Below, in pieces: positions 50,969 through 60,256 of a stretch of 64,000 nt of DNA; the stretch's first letter is position 1, and every line of letters starts with the position of its first letter. Origin of the DNA: JdFR-22 sp964534325 (GTDB lineage: Archaea > Halobacteriota > Archaeoglobi > Archaeoglobales > Archaeoglobaceae); contig CAZHOR010000010.1 in the NCBI GenBank assembly GCA_964534325.1, positions 26,631-90,630 of the forward strand, written 5' to 3'. The notes under the pieces are model-generated. The model worked only from the letters and a program-made list of their open reading frames with translations. It was not told the DNA's origin and ran no database searches. Position numbers and translations under genes: made by a program.

Positions 50969-50980
50969 ATTTAAATATCC
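50969..50980 (+). promoter_or_regulatory. TATA box of the NifX-like/MinD-type operon
   Basis: TTTAAATATCC is centred about 26 bases before ATG 51001, giving a leaderless mRNA. Confidence 0.45.
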
Positions 50981-51000
50981 AGAACTACAAGTAGATAACC

Positions 51001-51390
51001 ATGAAGATAGCAGCATCAACCAATAATGGTGGAATGGATGACACAGTAACAGAGATGTTCGGCAGGACAGGTAGTTTCACTATCGTGGAAGTTAACGACA
51101 ACGAAACAGATTCTGTTGAAGTGGTACAGCACATGGGAGCAAGAGGAGGTGGGGCAGGAATCGTTGCTGCTCAAACTCTGGCAGACAAAGATGTGGATAT
51201 TCTGCTCACCGGTAGAGTAGGTCCCAACGCCATGGAAGCTTTAAGCTCATCAAAAATAAAGATTTATCAGGCTTCAGGAATGAAAGTAGAAGAAGCCGTC
51301 AAAAAGCTTCTGCAAGACGGGCTTCAGGAAATCAAGACTGCCCAGGGAAGAGGTACGGGCATGGGAAGAGGTAGGGGAGGAAGATTCTAA
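51001..51390 (+). CDS. NifX/NafY-like dinitrogenase iron-molybdenum cofactor family protein
   Basis: A 129-residue protein: MKIAASTNNGGMDDTVTEMFGR is the typical opening, followed by the GAGIVAAQTLADKDVDILLTGRVGPNA block (about 52-78). The last 20 residues are a Gly/Arg-rich tail (GRGTGMGRGRGG). In the absence of nitrogenase genes, members of this family in archaea are thought to bind metal clusters. It heads an operon with two MinD-type ATPases that carry ferredoxin domains; a DUF5320-like protein with a similar tail is at 11.3 kb. Confidence 0.85.
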   Translation: MKIAASTNNGGMDDTVTEMFGRTGSFTIVEVNDNETDSVEVVQHMGARGGGAGIVAAQTLADKDVDILLTGRVGPNAMEALSSSKIKIYQASGMKVEEAVKKLLQDGLQEIKTAQGRGTGMGRGRGGRF

Positions 51391-51412
51391 CTTTAGTTAA
51401 TCCTTCACAAAA

Positions 51413-52246
51413 ATGAAGATATCGATCGCTTCCGGTAAAGGCGGCACGGGAAAAACGACTGTAGCCGCGAACCTGGCATACTTCAAGGACTTGAACCTTC
51501 TGGATCTGGATGTGGAAGAGCCCAACGACTACATCTTCTTTTCGGACTCTGAAGTGGAGTTCGATGGTGAGCCGGTATATCGGCCTGTTCCTCAGGTTAT
51601 TGAAGACAAGTGCACTTACTGTGGCGTCTGTAAGGACGTCTGCGAGTTCAACGCCATAATCGTTCTGGAAGATTCTGTAATGATATTCCCCCAGATATGC
51701 CACAGCTGCGGAGCCTGCAGCTACTTCTGTCCCGAAGAGGCAATAACCGAGGTCAAGAGAGAGATAGGGAAAATAGTGAGCTTGAAGGGAGAATCGGCCA
51801 ACCGCTCAATTGACTTAACTTATGGGTCTTTAACCATTGGAGAAGCATCACCAGTTCCTCTAATAAAAGAAGTGAAGAAAAAAGCCGGAAAGGATGTAAT
51901 CCTTGACTGCCCACCCGGAACTTCTTGCCCCATGGTTGAGGGCGTCATAGACTCTGATTTTGTGATACTGGTGGCTGAGCCCACTCCATTCGGATATCAC
52001 AATATGAAGATCTCCATTGACGTGCTCCATAACCTGAACAAGGAATTCGGTATAGTTCTCAATAAATATGAAGAGGATTGGAGCTATCAGGAAGTAGAGA
52101 AACTTTGCAGCAAGGAGAACATACCCATACTGGGTAAGATACCCTTCTCCAAAGACGTAGCCAGAAAATACTCTCAAGGAGAACTGCTTTACGAATACGG
52201 TGAAGTTTTTGATAATATATACACTAATGTGATGTCCTATGCATGA
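51413..52246 (+). CDS. MinD/MRP-like ATPase with inserted ferredoxin domain (first)
   Basis: A 277-residue P-loop protein with the deviant Walker A GKGGTGKTT (residues 8-16) and a two-cluster ferredoxin segment inserted after the first strands: CTYCGVCKDVC (about 64-74) and CHSCGACSYFC (about 96-106). The A-loop and switch II aspartate (DCPPGTSCPMV) follow. Proteins of this type occur beside NifX-like genes and probably load or carry Fe-S clusters. It overlaps the second ATPase gene by eight bases. Confidence 0.88.
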   Translation: MKISIASGKGGTGKTTVAANLAYFKDLNLLDLDVEEPNDYIFFSDSEVEFDGEPVYRPVPQVIEDKCTYCGVCKDVCEFNAIIVLEDSVMIFPQICHSCGACSYFCPEEAITEVKREIGKIVSLKGESANRSIDLTYGSLTIGEASPVPLIKEVKKKAGKDVILDCPPGTSCPMVEGVIDSDFVILVAEPTPFGYHNMKISIDVLHNLNKEFGIVLNKYEEDWSYQEVEKLCSKENIPILGKIPFSKDVARKYSQGELLYEYGEVFDNIYTNVMSYA

Positions 52247-53108
52247 TCTGAAGCAGTTAACCGTTATCAGCGGGAAAGGGGGCACAGGTAAAACTACCAT
52301 CACCGCCATGCTCTCCTATCTGGCAAATGACGCCGTAATCGCTGATGGAGATGTGGATGCTCCCAACCTCCACCTTCTTCTCAATCCTGTAGTGCAGGAA
52401 GAACTCCCTTTTTACGGAATGAAAAAAGCGGAAATAGATAATGACATATGCACGGAATGCGAGCTGTGCTATGACCTCTGCAGGTTCGATGCCATCTACG
52501 TGAACGAAGCAGGTTATCACGTGGATGAGATCAAGTGTGAGGGATGTGCCGTCTGCTATAATGCATGTCCCGTAGAAGCCGTTAAATTGACCACTCCTCA
52601 ACTCGGAAAGATATTCTCTTCGACCACTGATTACGGCAGGATGGTCCACGCCATACTGAACCCGGGTGAAGAGAACTCCGGAAAATTGGTCTCAGAAGTA
52701 AGGGAGAAAGCAAAAGATGTGGCAAAGGAAATAGGCAGTGATTTGTTGATCCTGGATGGTGCTCCCGGTATTGGGTGCCAGGTCATAGCCTCACTCGCCA
52801 TGTCCAGTATGGCCTTGATAGTGACTGAGCCGACTATCTCGGGATTGAAAGACGCTCACAGAGTTCACGAGCTCACCAAATACTTTGGTATCGTGAGCGG
52901 GGTCGTTATAAATAAGTATGACCTGAACGAGGATATGTCAAACAGGATTGAGAATTACTGTGCAGATAATGATATAGAGTTCATGGGGAACATCCCCTTC
53001 GATCCCCACCTGCATTCCCAGATCTCCCACCTGGAATTCCCATTTAAGGGGGATGCAGCCCGTAAGATAGAGGAACTATGGGAAAGAATTGAGCCTGTTC
53101 TAAAATAA
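52239..53108 (+). CDS. MinD/MRP-like ATPase with inserted ferredoxin domain (second)
   Basis: A 289-residue paralogue of the preceding protein. It has GKGGTGKTT (about residues 12-20), ferredoxin cysteines CTECELCYDLC (about 70-80) and CEGCAVCYNAC (about 99-109), and a DGAPGIGC switch II loop. The two ATPases are usually encoded as a pair and may form a heterodimer. Translation is coupled to the first gene by an eight-base overlap. Confidence 0.88.
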   Translation: MHDLKQLTVISGKGGTGKTTITAMLSYLANDAVIADGDVDAPNLHLLLNPVVQEELPFYGMKKAEIDNDICTECELCYDLCRFDAIYVNEAGYHVDEIKCEGCAVCYNACPVEAVKLTTPQLGKIFSSTTDYGRMVHAILNPGEENSGKLVSEVREKAKDVAKEIGSDLLILDGAPGIGCQVIASLAMSSMALIVTEPTISGLKDAHRVHELTKYFGIVSGVVINKYDLNEDMSNRIENYCADNDIEFMGNIPFDPHLHSQISHLEFPFKGDAARKIEELWERIEPVLK

Positions 53109-53271
53109 ATTATAAACTAAATTAATTAACTATTTTAATGCCTCTCCCACGTTGTCTAAGGTAAGGTAAAATTTTATAAAGCTCGAAAAGTTAAATAGGA
53201 TAAACTCATTTAAACATTGAAAAAGTTTCTTTATCTAATTCAAGATCCATGATCGGGGTTGGTGATAAAAG

Positions 53272-54816
53272 ATGGACAACAGGATGAAGTGGGTAACAGT
53301 AATCTCCATAATATTGTTAATGACCGGAGCAGCAGCCGGAACTGTAGTTGCCCAACAGAAGGCAAATGATACGACCGGAAAGGTACCTGACACCGTTAAG
53401 GAGAACAAACAGGAGAACGAGCATGATAATAACAGCAAACAGAACACATACCAGGAAAACAAAGGAACACAAGGAGATGAAAACCCTCAAGACACTCAAG
53501 GAGCTAAAGAACCTAAAGAAGCTAAAGATACAGGAAATTTCTTACAGCCTGATGACACAAACAAAGGACCCGGCACTGATAAACAAAATAGAGAGAACGG
53601 AACGCCCCAGGAAGATAATGGTGACAGCAAGCAGTCAGGTGAAACTGCTAAAGAGATGATAGAGCAGAAGATCAAGGAGAAGATAGAAGAGCAAGTTCAG
53701 ATGGGGAACAAGGGAGAAGAGCAATCCAGTAAAGTGAGAGAGAATGTGAAGGATAAGCTGGAGGAAAAGATCAATAACGCCAGAAACTCATCTGAAAAGG
53801 CGAAGGAGAACTATACAGAAGCAAAACAGAAATATTTAGAGACAAAGCAGAGGGGCAATCCCAATCTTGAACATGCTCAGGCCATGATGCAGTCTGGAAC
53901 AGAGTACATGAGCAGCTGGCTGGATAGGATTGAATTGCAGGTCCTGGATGCGAGCTACATGGAGGATAGCAGGAGATTAGCTATTCTGGAGGAGATTGAA
54001 GAGTATAAAAATGAAACCAAAGAGAAGAGGGAGATGATCAACAACACCACCAGCATTCAGGAGTTGAGGGAGCTGGGAAGAGGTCTGAACGGTTACTGGG
54101 GTGAAGTTCAGGTATTCATTAGATCAGTTGGCTACCAGATAGCCGCTGCGGAGATGGACAACATTGTGGACAACGCAAGAGGCGTGGAAGTTAGAGTGGC
54201 CGAGAGAATAGCGGAAATGAATGCTGCAGATTCCGACACCTCAAAGCTGGAAAACCTTCTCAAAGAGTATCAGGAGAAAGTGAACGCCGCCAAAGAGAAT
54301 GTAGAAAAAGCACAGGAAGCGCTGTTCAACGCTACTACCATAGATGAGCTGGTTGAAGGACGTAATATGATCAAAGAGGCGACTAATCAGATCAAACAGG
54401 CGTTCAAGAATGTAGAGCTGATGGCGACCGAGTATCAGATGCAGTGGGAGTTCTTTGGTAATGAAACAGGAGAGGTCTTCGCTAAAGGTGATGGAACTGC
54501 CAACGTAAGCGTCTCCGGGATAGTGGTCACTAAAGGATACGGAAGCATAAACGTTACAGGAGGTTCAGTGTCCACCGCAACTGGTTTTGGGGAGAATATA
54601 ATGGGGAACAGCTCTCAGATGACAGGTGAAGGAGTTTACTTAGTGAGAGGAGATAATGTTTCGGTGAACGTAAGCGGAGAAAGCATCTACCTCTTCACCA
54701 AAGGACAGGGTTCAGTGGAGCTTTCAGGCAACTGGACGTATAAGCTAAAAGAGCTACCTCAATCAGACATGGAGTCCAACGAGACAACCAGAGAGACCTT
54801 ATCTTTTGGAGGATAG
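53272..54816 (+). CDS. Secreted coiled-coil surface protein
   Basis: A 514-residue exported protein. A signal peptide (about 1-28) is followed by a low-complexity Asn/Gln/Lys/Glu/Asp-rich region (about 30-125), then long charged helices predicted as coiled coil (about 125-395), and a C-terminal beta-rich domain of about 110 residues with repeats of NVSVSG/INVTGG type and several NxS/T sites. No sortase signal is present, so attachment may go through the lipoprotein encoded directly downstream. The helical part resembles bacterial coiled-coil adhesins only in composition. Confidence 0.65.
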   Translation: MDNRMKWVTVISIILLMTGAAAGTVVAQQKANDTTGKVPDTVKENKQENEHDNNSKQNTYQENKGTQGDENPQDTQGAKEPKEAKDTGNFLQPDDTNKGPGTDKQNRENGTPQEDNGDSKQSGETAKEMIEQKIKEKIEEQVQMGNKGEEQSSKVRENVKDKLEEKINNARNSSEKAKENYTEAKQKYLETKQRGNPNLEHAQAMMQSGTEYMSSWLDRIELQVLDASYMEDSRRLAILEEIEEYKNETKEKREMINNTTSIQELRELGRGLNGYWGEVQVFIRSVGYQIAAAEMDNIVDNARGVEVRVAERIAEMNAADSDTSKLENLLKEYQEKVNAAKENVEKAQEALFNATTIDELVEGRNMIKEATNQIKQAFKNVELMATEYQMQWEFFGNETGEVFAKGDGTANVSVSGIVVTKGYGSINVTGGSVSTATGFGENIMGNSSQMTGEGVYLVRGDNVSVNVSGESIYLFTKGQGSVELSGNWTYKLKELPQSDMESNETTRETLSFGG

Positions 54817-54820
54817 TAAA

Positions 54821-55108
54821 ATGAAAGCAAGGATCTTGCTGATATTAATTTTGGTTGCCTCACTGCTGGCCGGATGTACCCAGGACCAGGAGCAAAATGA
54901 TACTCCCACCCCCGAGCCTTCAGAAACCTCCGATTCTTCTGGACAAGAGGGTACTGTCACTGCTACTCCGGAAGAAACAAGTGCTACAGGAAATGGAACG
55001 GGTCAAGGGTCTGTAGACGACGTGAATGATATGGAAAACAATATCTCCGAAGTGGAGAACCTCATCAAGGACCTGGAAGAAACCGAGGAAATAAACTTCA
55101 GCATCTAA
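54821..55108 (+). CDS. Small lipoprotein
   Basis: A 95-residue protein with a typical lipoprotein signal: MKARILL, a hydrophobic core and the lipobox LLAGC with Cys18. The mature part is short, acidic and Thr/Pro/Ser-rich, with a final helix (VENLIKDLEETEEI). GGAGG at the end of the upstream gene precedes ATG 54821 and the spacing of four bases after that stop shows coupling. It may anchor or accompany the coiled-coil protein encoded before it. Confidence 0.7.
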   Translation: MKARILLILILVASLLAGCTQDQEQNDTPTPEPSETSDSSGQEGTVTATPEETSATGNGTGQGSVDDVNDMENNISEVENLIKDLEETEEINFSI

Positions 55109-55150
55109 TTTACAACTTTATAAATTTATAATTTTAGCTTTAGCTTCAGC

Positions 55151-56161
55151 TCAGGTCCCTATTAGGTTATAGGTGGTGTCCCGTTGTCTGGGGTTTCTTC
55201 CAGCTCTCTTTATTATCTGTTTGATCTCTTCGGTTGTCAGGAGCTCCCCTGATGTTGAGCCAGCGCTTTTGGAGATCTTCTCTTCAATGAGGGTGCCTCC
55301 GATGTCGTTCGCTCCTGTGAAGAGTGCTGCCTGAACTAATTTTGTCCCCATTTTTACCCATGATGCTTGTATGTTGGTTATTTCGGGGAAGAGGACCATT
55401 CGGGATACCGCTATGACCAGCAGGTCTTCGAAGCCGTTGCTTCCTTTGGCGATCTTTCCCAGCTCATTGTTCTTCCACATGAATGGTAGAGGAATGAATT
55501 CCGTAAAACCTCCTGTCTTCTCCTGTATTTCTTTGATGGTGTTGAGATGGTTTATTCTGTGCTCCCACGTCTCTATATGTCCGTACATCATGGTCGCGGT
55601 AGTTGGAATACCCTCTTGGTGAGCTTGCTCAACTATATCAACCCATTGAGAAGTGCTAAGCTTCTGAGGACATATCTCATTCCTGATCTCATCATCCAGA
55701 ATTTCTGCTGCAGTCCCGGGCATTGAATTAAGGCCTGCCGACTTCAGCTCCTTCAAAACTTCTCTATAGTTCATCTCACTGTTCTTCGCGGCGTGAAGGA
55801 TCTCCATGGGGGAAAAAGCGTGTATGTGGATCTCTTCCGAGACCTCTCTCACAGCATTGATTATAGATGCATAGAAATCCGTATCAGTCTGCGGGATTAG
55901 ACCACCTTGAATACATATCTCCGAGCAGCCGTAATCCATCGCCTGCTGGACTTTCTCCCTTATTTCATCCACGGTCAACTGGTATTTTTCCCGGTTGTTG
56001 AAAGAACAGAACTTGCATCTGTTTATGCAAATATCGGTATAATTTATGTTCCTGTTCACCACGAAGGTTACATCATCTCCAACCAGCTCCCTTCTCAGCT
56101 GGTCAGCATTGCGGAGAGCTTTGTAAGGGTTCTCTAAAAGCTTCAAGTATTGCTGGAGCAT
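55151..56161 (-). CDS. cofH: FO synthase subunit 2 (CofH)
   Basis: A 336-residue radical SAM enzyme that joins tyrosine-derived 4-hydroxybenzyl to the ribitylaminouracil precursor in synthesis of FO, the chromophore of coenzyme F420. The cluster motif is CINRCKFCSF (CxxxCxxC, about residues 46-53), followed by QGGLIPQTD (about 85). It overlaps cofG by 19 bases. Confidence 0.93.
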   Translation of the reverse strand: MLQQYLKLLENPYKALRNADQLRRELVGDDVTFVVNRNINYTDICINRCKFCSFNNREKYQLTVDEIREKVQQAMDYGCSEICIQGGLIPQTDTDFYASIINAVREVSEEIHIHAFSPMEILHAAKNSEMNYREVLKELKSAGLNSMPGTAAEILDDEIRNEICPQKLSTSQWVDIVEQAHQEGIPTTATMMYGHIETWEHRINHLNTIKEIQEKTGGFTEFIPLPFMWKNNELGKIAKGSNGFEDLLVIAVSRMVLFPEITNIQASWVKMGTKLVQAALFTGANDIGGTLIEEKISKSAGSTSGELLTTEEIKQIIKRAGRNPRQRDTTYNLIGT

Positions 56162-57117
56162 CTGTAGCCCTCCTCATTTGAAAGAGAATCAATAAGATCG
56201 CTTATCTCTTTACTATACCAGCCACTCGCTATATACTGGGGATAGATGGGCAGTCTCTCCTTTAGAACAAACCCATCACCCATAGAACCTTCAATTTGCT
56301 CAATAGACGGGAATTCATGCTCCGGATTTATATGGTCTGCCTCTGAGACCCCTCCAATGTCTCTTGCCCCCGCCTTGATGAATGGTTTGACATCACCCAC
56401 CAGATTGGGAGGTATTTGGACGGTAATATCGTCGTGTAATACCTCTCTGGCTTCCCTGACCACCCCTACCATTTCTGAGATCGAGGGAGGGGGGTGCGAG
56501 GCCATTTCTGTTCCCTTTTTGGGTCTGAAATTCTGTATAATTACTTCTTGAATATGACCATAATTCTGGTGGAGGTCGTTTATGACCTCAAGACTGTAGA
56601 GCCTGTCTTCCGGTTTCTCACCGATACCGATAAGGAGTCCTGTTGTGAATGGGATGGATTCCCTTCCTGCATGTCTAATAGTCTCGATCCGGACCTCCGG
56701 TTCCTTTCCCGGGCTTTCGGAGTGGCAATCCAGCTCTACCGCCTGCTCCAGCATCAAACCCAGGCTGGCATTAAATGGTTTTAATTTTTTGATTTCTTCT
56801 GTGGTAAGTATGCCTGCATTGGTGTGAGGGAGGAAGCCCATAGATATTGCCATCCTGTTCATCTCAACAATATAGCTGACGAAATCCTTGAACCCCATAT
56901 CTTCTAATCTATTCGATATTTCAAGATGGACTTCTGGCCTCTCTCCGAAAGTGAAGAGAGCCTCGCTGGCGACTTCAGCTGACTCCAGCATCTTCCTGAC
57001 CTCTTTTTGTGTGAGCAAAAAAGGGTTTGAAGAGCGAAAACCGCAATATGCACACCTGTTCCTGCAGGCATTTGTTAAGGGAATAAAGATGTTTCTCGAA
57101 TACGTTACAGTATCCAC
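56143..57117 (-). CDS. cofG: FO synthase subunit 1 (CofG)
   Basis: A 324-residue radical SAM partner of CofH that forms the deazaflavin ring of FO. The [4Fe-4S] motif is CRNRCAYCGF (about residues 18-25), and the TFGERPEVHLE segment follows. F420 biosynthesis fits a methanogen, methane- or alkane-oxidiser, or a related archaeon. It is upstream of cofH in the same transcript. Confidence 0.93.
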   Translation of the reverse strand: MDTVTYSRNIFIPLTNACRNRCAYCGFRSSNPFLLTQKEVRKMLESAEVASEALFTFGERPEVHLEISNRLEDMGFKDFVSYIVEMNRMAISMGFLPHTNAGILTTEEIKKLKPFNASLGLMLEQAVELDCHSESPGKEPEVRIETIRHAGRESIPFTTGLLIGIGEKPEDRLYSLEVINDLHQNYGHIQEVIIQNFRPKKGTEMASHPPPSISEMVGVVREAREVLHDDITVQIPPNLVGDVKPFIKAGARDIGGVSEADHINPEHEFPSIEQIEGSMGDGFVLKERLPIYPQYIASGWYSKEISDLIDSLSNEEGYRCSSNT

Positions 57118-57220
57118 AGTGGCCCTTTCAGCAACAAATTAATAAATTTTGCTGACAGCTACCGACAGCTACCACTTTTTCAGTAAAATAATTAAATCAT
57201 AGCTGGACCATGTTCCTCCA

Positions 57221-57901
57221 ATGTCCTTTAAGTGCATAGTGACCAACTGGGACTACATGGATTCTCTGTGCGAAAAGGTGGTGGAAGGTATTCGGGAGGA
57301 CGGATTCGATCCCCAGTACATCGTGGCACTTGCCAAGGGTGGATGGTTTGCAGGCCGGATCATCAGCGACCTGCTGGGACTGGAGAACCTCATCAGCATG
57401 GGAATTGAGCACTACTCTGGTATAACCGAGAAGGATATTAAAGTAGAAACTCTGGACCGCACTCTCGAGGGTAAGAATGTTCTCATTGTGGACGATATAG
57501 CCAACACGGGAGAAAGCTTAAAGAGAGCTCATGAGCAGATCAAGGGATTAAGTGGTGTGTCCAAGACCGCTGTTCTTCAGCTGATGTACACTTCTTCTTT
57601 CACTCCGGATTATTTTGGAGAGTATATCACTGAAGATTCGTGGATGATATTTCCGTGGAACTTCTTTGAAGACATGATAGACATAATCAAAAAGCTGATG
57701 GAGAAACAGAATGGCAGCTGGAGCGAGTGGGACATCAAACAGGCCTTGTATAAAGATTATGGGATAGAGCCTATATATCTGGAGATAACCAGACCAAAGA
57801 AGCTTTTTGCGGTTTTGAGAGAAATGGAGTGGAGAGGGATTATTAAAGGAGAGTTTTTCGAAGAAGAAATGACCTGGAGGTTAAATAATGAGCGAGGCTG
57901 A
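57221..57901 (+). CDS. Phosphoribosyltransferase with C-terminal winged helix
   Basis: A 226-residue protein. The PRPP-binding motif VLIVDDIANTGES lies at about residues 87-99, preceded by the ALAKGGWFAGR loop (about 36-46). The C-terminal 70 residues (KQNGSWSEWDIKQAL onward) look like a winged-helix or tetrahelical module. The base specificity is not clear; related archaeal proteins are annotated as hypoxanthine or xanthine-guanine phosphoribosyltransferases. It overlaps mtnP by 14 bases. An AT-rich box 26 bases before ATG 57221 suggests a leaderless mRNA. Confidence 0.8.
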   Translation: MSFKCIVTNWDYMDSLCEKVVEGIREDGFDPQYIVALAKGGWFAGRIISDLLGLENLISMGIEHYSGITEKDIKVETLDRTLEGKNVLIVDDIANTGESLKRAHEQIKGLSGVSKTAVLQLMYTSSFTPDYFGEYITEDSWMIFPWNFFEDMIDIIKKLMEKQNGSWSEWDIKQALYKDYGIEPIYLEITRPKKLFAVLREMEWRGIIKGEFFEEEMTWRLNNERG

Positions 57902-58739
57902 AATCGCTATAATCGGTGGAACTGGCGTATATGATCAGGACGCTTTTGAGAACATAAGAGAGGTCGATGTGGATACCCCTTTCGGTAAACCCGCCGATTC
58001 TATACTTCTGGGAGATTTTGAAGGGAAAAAAGTGGCTTTTCTACCCAGACACGACAGAAATCATCGCTACTCGCCCAGTATGGTCCCCTACAGAGCCAAC
58101 ATCTTCGCCCTGAAGAAGTTGGGGGTAGGGAGAATAATCAGTGTAGCTGCCGCCGGCTCTTTGCGGGAAGAGATACACCCGCTGGATATAGTGGTACCTT
58201 CCCAGCTGTTCGATCACACCAAATTGAGGAAGAACACATTCTTCGAAGATATCGTCGTTCATGCGGGTATGGCTGAGCCTTTTTGCCCTCAACTGCTGTC
58301 CATTACGGAAGATGTGACCAAAGAGCTGGGTTATAACTATCATTCCGGAAAGACTTACGTCTGCATGGAGGGACCCCAATTCTCCACCAAAGCAGAGTCA
58401 TTCGTTTATCGTCAGCTGGGCTTCGATATAATAGGGATGACCGCCAGTCCAGAAGCAAAACTGGCCAGAGAGGCAGAGATATGCTACACCACAATCGCCA
58501 CCGTCACGGATTACGATGTGTGGAAGGAAGAGCACGTTGATGTGGCCACCGTGGTAGAGAACGCTGCCAAAAACGAGGAAAAAGTCAGGAACGTATTGAG
58601 GAAACTAATTCCTGCTATCCCCCAAAACAGGGAATGTGGATGTGATAGCTCTCTCCAGTATGCCATTATCACCAGACCTTCGGAGATCAGTGCTGAAGTG
58701 AGAGAGAAACTGGATCCTCTGATAGGTAAATATATCTGA
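57888..58739 (+). CDS. mtnP: S-methyl-5'-thioadenosine phosphorylase
   Basis: A 283-residue purine nucleoside phosphorylase family member. Motifs are IGGTGVYD (about 8-15), the phosphate-binding RHDRNHRYSP (about 52-61), VAAAGSL (about 84), MEGPQFSTKAE (about 160-170) and MTASPEAKLA. It splits methylthioadenosine (or hypoxanthine-type nucleosides) into the base and sugar phosphate. Translation is coupled to the upstream phosphoribosyltransferase, which could recycle the released purine. GGAGG lies seven bases before the start. Confidence 0.92.
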   Translation: MSEAEIAIIGGTGVYDQDAFENIREVDVDTPFGKPADSILLGDFEGKKVAFLPRHDRNHRYSPSMVPYRANIFALKKLGVGRIISVAAAGSLREEIHPLDIVVPSQLFDHTKLRKNTFFEDIVVHAGMAEPFCPQLLSITEDVTKELGYNYHSGKTYVCMEGPQFSTKAESFVYRQLGFDIIGMTASPEAKLAREAEICYTTIATVTDYDVWKEEHVDVATVVENAAKNEEKVRNVLRKLIPAIPQNRECGCDSSLQYAIITRPSEISAEVREKLDPLIGKYI

Positions 58740-58845
58740 TCCAGCTTTTTTTACCAAGACTTTTTTACCAAGAACACGAGAACACAAGAACATAAAGATT
58801 AAATAACATTTTATGAGAATTTCTTGAGCACGGAGGTGTATTAAA

Positions 58846-59049
58846 TTGGATGATTTTGGAAGGAGACCTCCTGTGGAGGTTGGTGACGTAGTAAATGTAA
58901 AGATTGAGGCTATCGGGAGTGGCGGAGACGGTATAGCCAAAGTAGATGGTTTTGTTGTCTTTGTACCCGGTGCTAGAGTGGATGACGAGGTCTCGATAAG
59001 GGTTAACAGGGTTCTGAAGAAATACGCTTTTGCTGAAGTAGTAGAATAA
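58846..59049 (+). CDS. TRAM-domain small protein
   Basis: A 67-residue protein that is one TRAM domain: EVGDVVNVKIEAIGSGGDGIAKVDGF at about residues 11-36, then VVFVPGARVDDEV. TRAM domains bind RNA and stand-alone ones are common in euryarchaea, where some act as cold-shock-like RNA chaperones. The TTG start at 58846 has GGAGGTG about eight bases upstream, which decides it. Confidence 0.92.
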   Translation: MDDFGRRPPVEVGDVVNVKIEAIGSGGDGIAKVDGFVVFVPGARVDDEVSIRVNRVLKKYAFAEVVE

Positions 59050-59148
59050 TTTAGATGGGAGATAGAACAGCTGAAATAGAATAGTTGTTTAGATTAAAGT
59101 TCCAGTTCTTTAATCAACAATTTTTAATTCACTTTTATTGTACAACCT

Positions 59149-59448
59149 TTAAAGTCTGGAGATGAGTTGGGACATCTTCTCAACTCTCTGAGCAACCTCA
59201 TCCACATCTTTTTTCATATTTTCGACCAGTTTTTTTTGGTCTCCCTTCAGAACTGCTCCATATTGTGTAGGCTCGATCATTCCCGATTGCTCCAGAACTC
59301 TTAATGAATACCTTATTTTATGGCGGGGAAGGTTCATTAGTTCTGCAAGCTTGAAAATACCGATAGGCTGATTCTCACCCACTATCTGTAATACCTCAAG
59401 ATGTCTGAGAGCTATTTCAGATTCGTGATTTAATTTTTTCAGCACCAT
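59149..59448 (-). CDS. Winged-helix regulator-like protein
   Basis: A 99-residue protein with a winged helix-turn-helix (about residues 12-65; KLAELMNLPRHKIRYSLRVLEQSGMI is the recognition pair) and a C-terminal coiled helix (about 68-97) that probably forms dimers. It belongs to a group of small archaeal regulators without a known ligand. It stands alone between two spacers and its target is unknown. Confidence 0.7.
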   Translation of the reverse strand: MVLKKLNHESEIALRHLEVLQIVGENQPIGIFKLAELMNLPRHKIRYSLRVLEQSGMIEPTQYGAVLKGDQKKLVENMKKDVDEVAQRVEKMSQLISRL

Positions 59449-59665
59449 GTCATACCTTCACTAACTCAATATAAAATATTTATTGAATGTTATCCTTCTA
59501 TGTTGTTAAAAAAGTGAAATGCATTTTTAGGAAATAGTTCTCTCCCTACAAACGGCATAAACCAGTTTATTAAACCACTAAATAGGCTCTATCAGCCCAA
59601 TTATCCTGCAGAGATAATAAATCTTACTTTAATAGAAATACTATTTGTTCGAAACAGAATAAGGC

Positions 59666-60109
59666 TCATCTGTGAAGCTCTTTTTCATCGACTTCCATTA
59701 AGGACAGGAGTATATTCCCCTTTAATGTCATCTCAAAATAGTTCTTATCCGGCTCTAAAATGGCAAATCTCTTGGGAACTGGTATGCATAAAGGGTCGTG
59801 GAATGAATAACTATATCCTTTATCCATATCAATAACGATATCGGCTTTTTCCGGCTCATCTCTGGTGGCAAGAACGTAAACATCTTTATCCCTGTTCCTG
59901 GCCACGATACCCATAAGGTCCCTTATACCGTACTCAGTAAAGAGTGAAGAGAATATCGTTTCTGCCAGTCTCATGAGGTGAAGTGGAACACACATCTCCC
60001 CATGAGCCCCTTCTAACTGTCTGATGGAGTTAATGCCCTCGATGTCCAAAATGTCTTCCATTCTCTCAGCTTTAACAGAAATGTAATATAAATTTTTTTC
60101 TTTACTCAT
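59666..60109 (-). CDS. Hypothetical protein
   Basis: A 147-residue soluble protein of mixed alpha/beta character with no membrane segment or recognised motif. It contains two cysteines (GEMCVPLHL and DPLCIPVP). Codon use and a sharp ATG with AT-rich upstream sequence support it as a real gene. It lies upstream of the HTH gene on the same strand after 217 bases; any relation is unknown. Confidence 0.5.
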   Translation of the reverse strand: MSKEKNLYYISVKAERMEDILDIEGINSIRQLEGAHGEMCVPLHLMRLAETIFSSLFTEYGIRDLMGIVARNRDKDVYVLATRDEPEKADIVIDMDKGYSYSFHDPLCIPVPKRFAILEPDKNYFEMTLKGNILLSLMEVDEKELHR

Positions 60110-60256
60110 TAAAGACTGTTAGCACTCATCATTTCTCTTTAATTTAGCTATTAAATATTATTTTGCTGTTCAATAATTAATACCTGTTCCTGATTAAAAG
60201 AGGCAAAATTCCAAAAACATTATTAAGTGACGTCAAGTGCTCCGTTAGGGGTAGCT

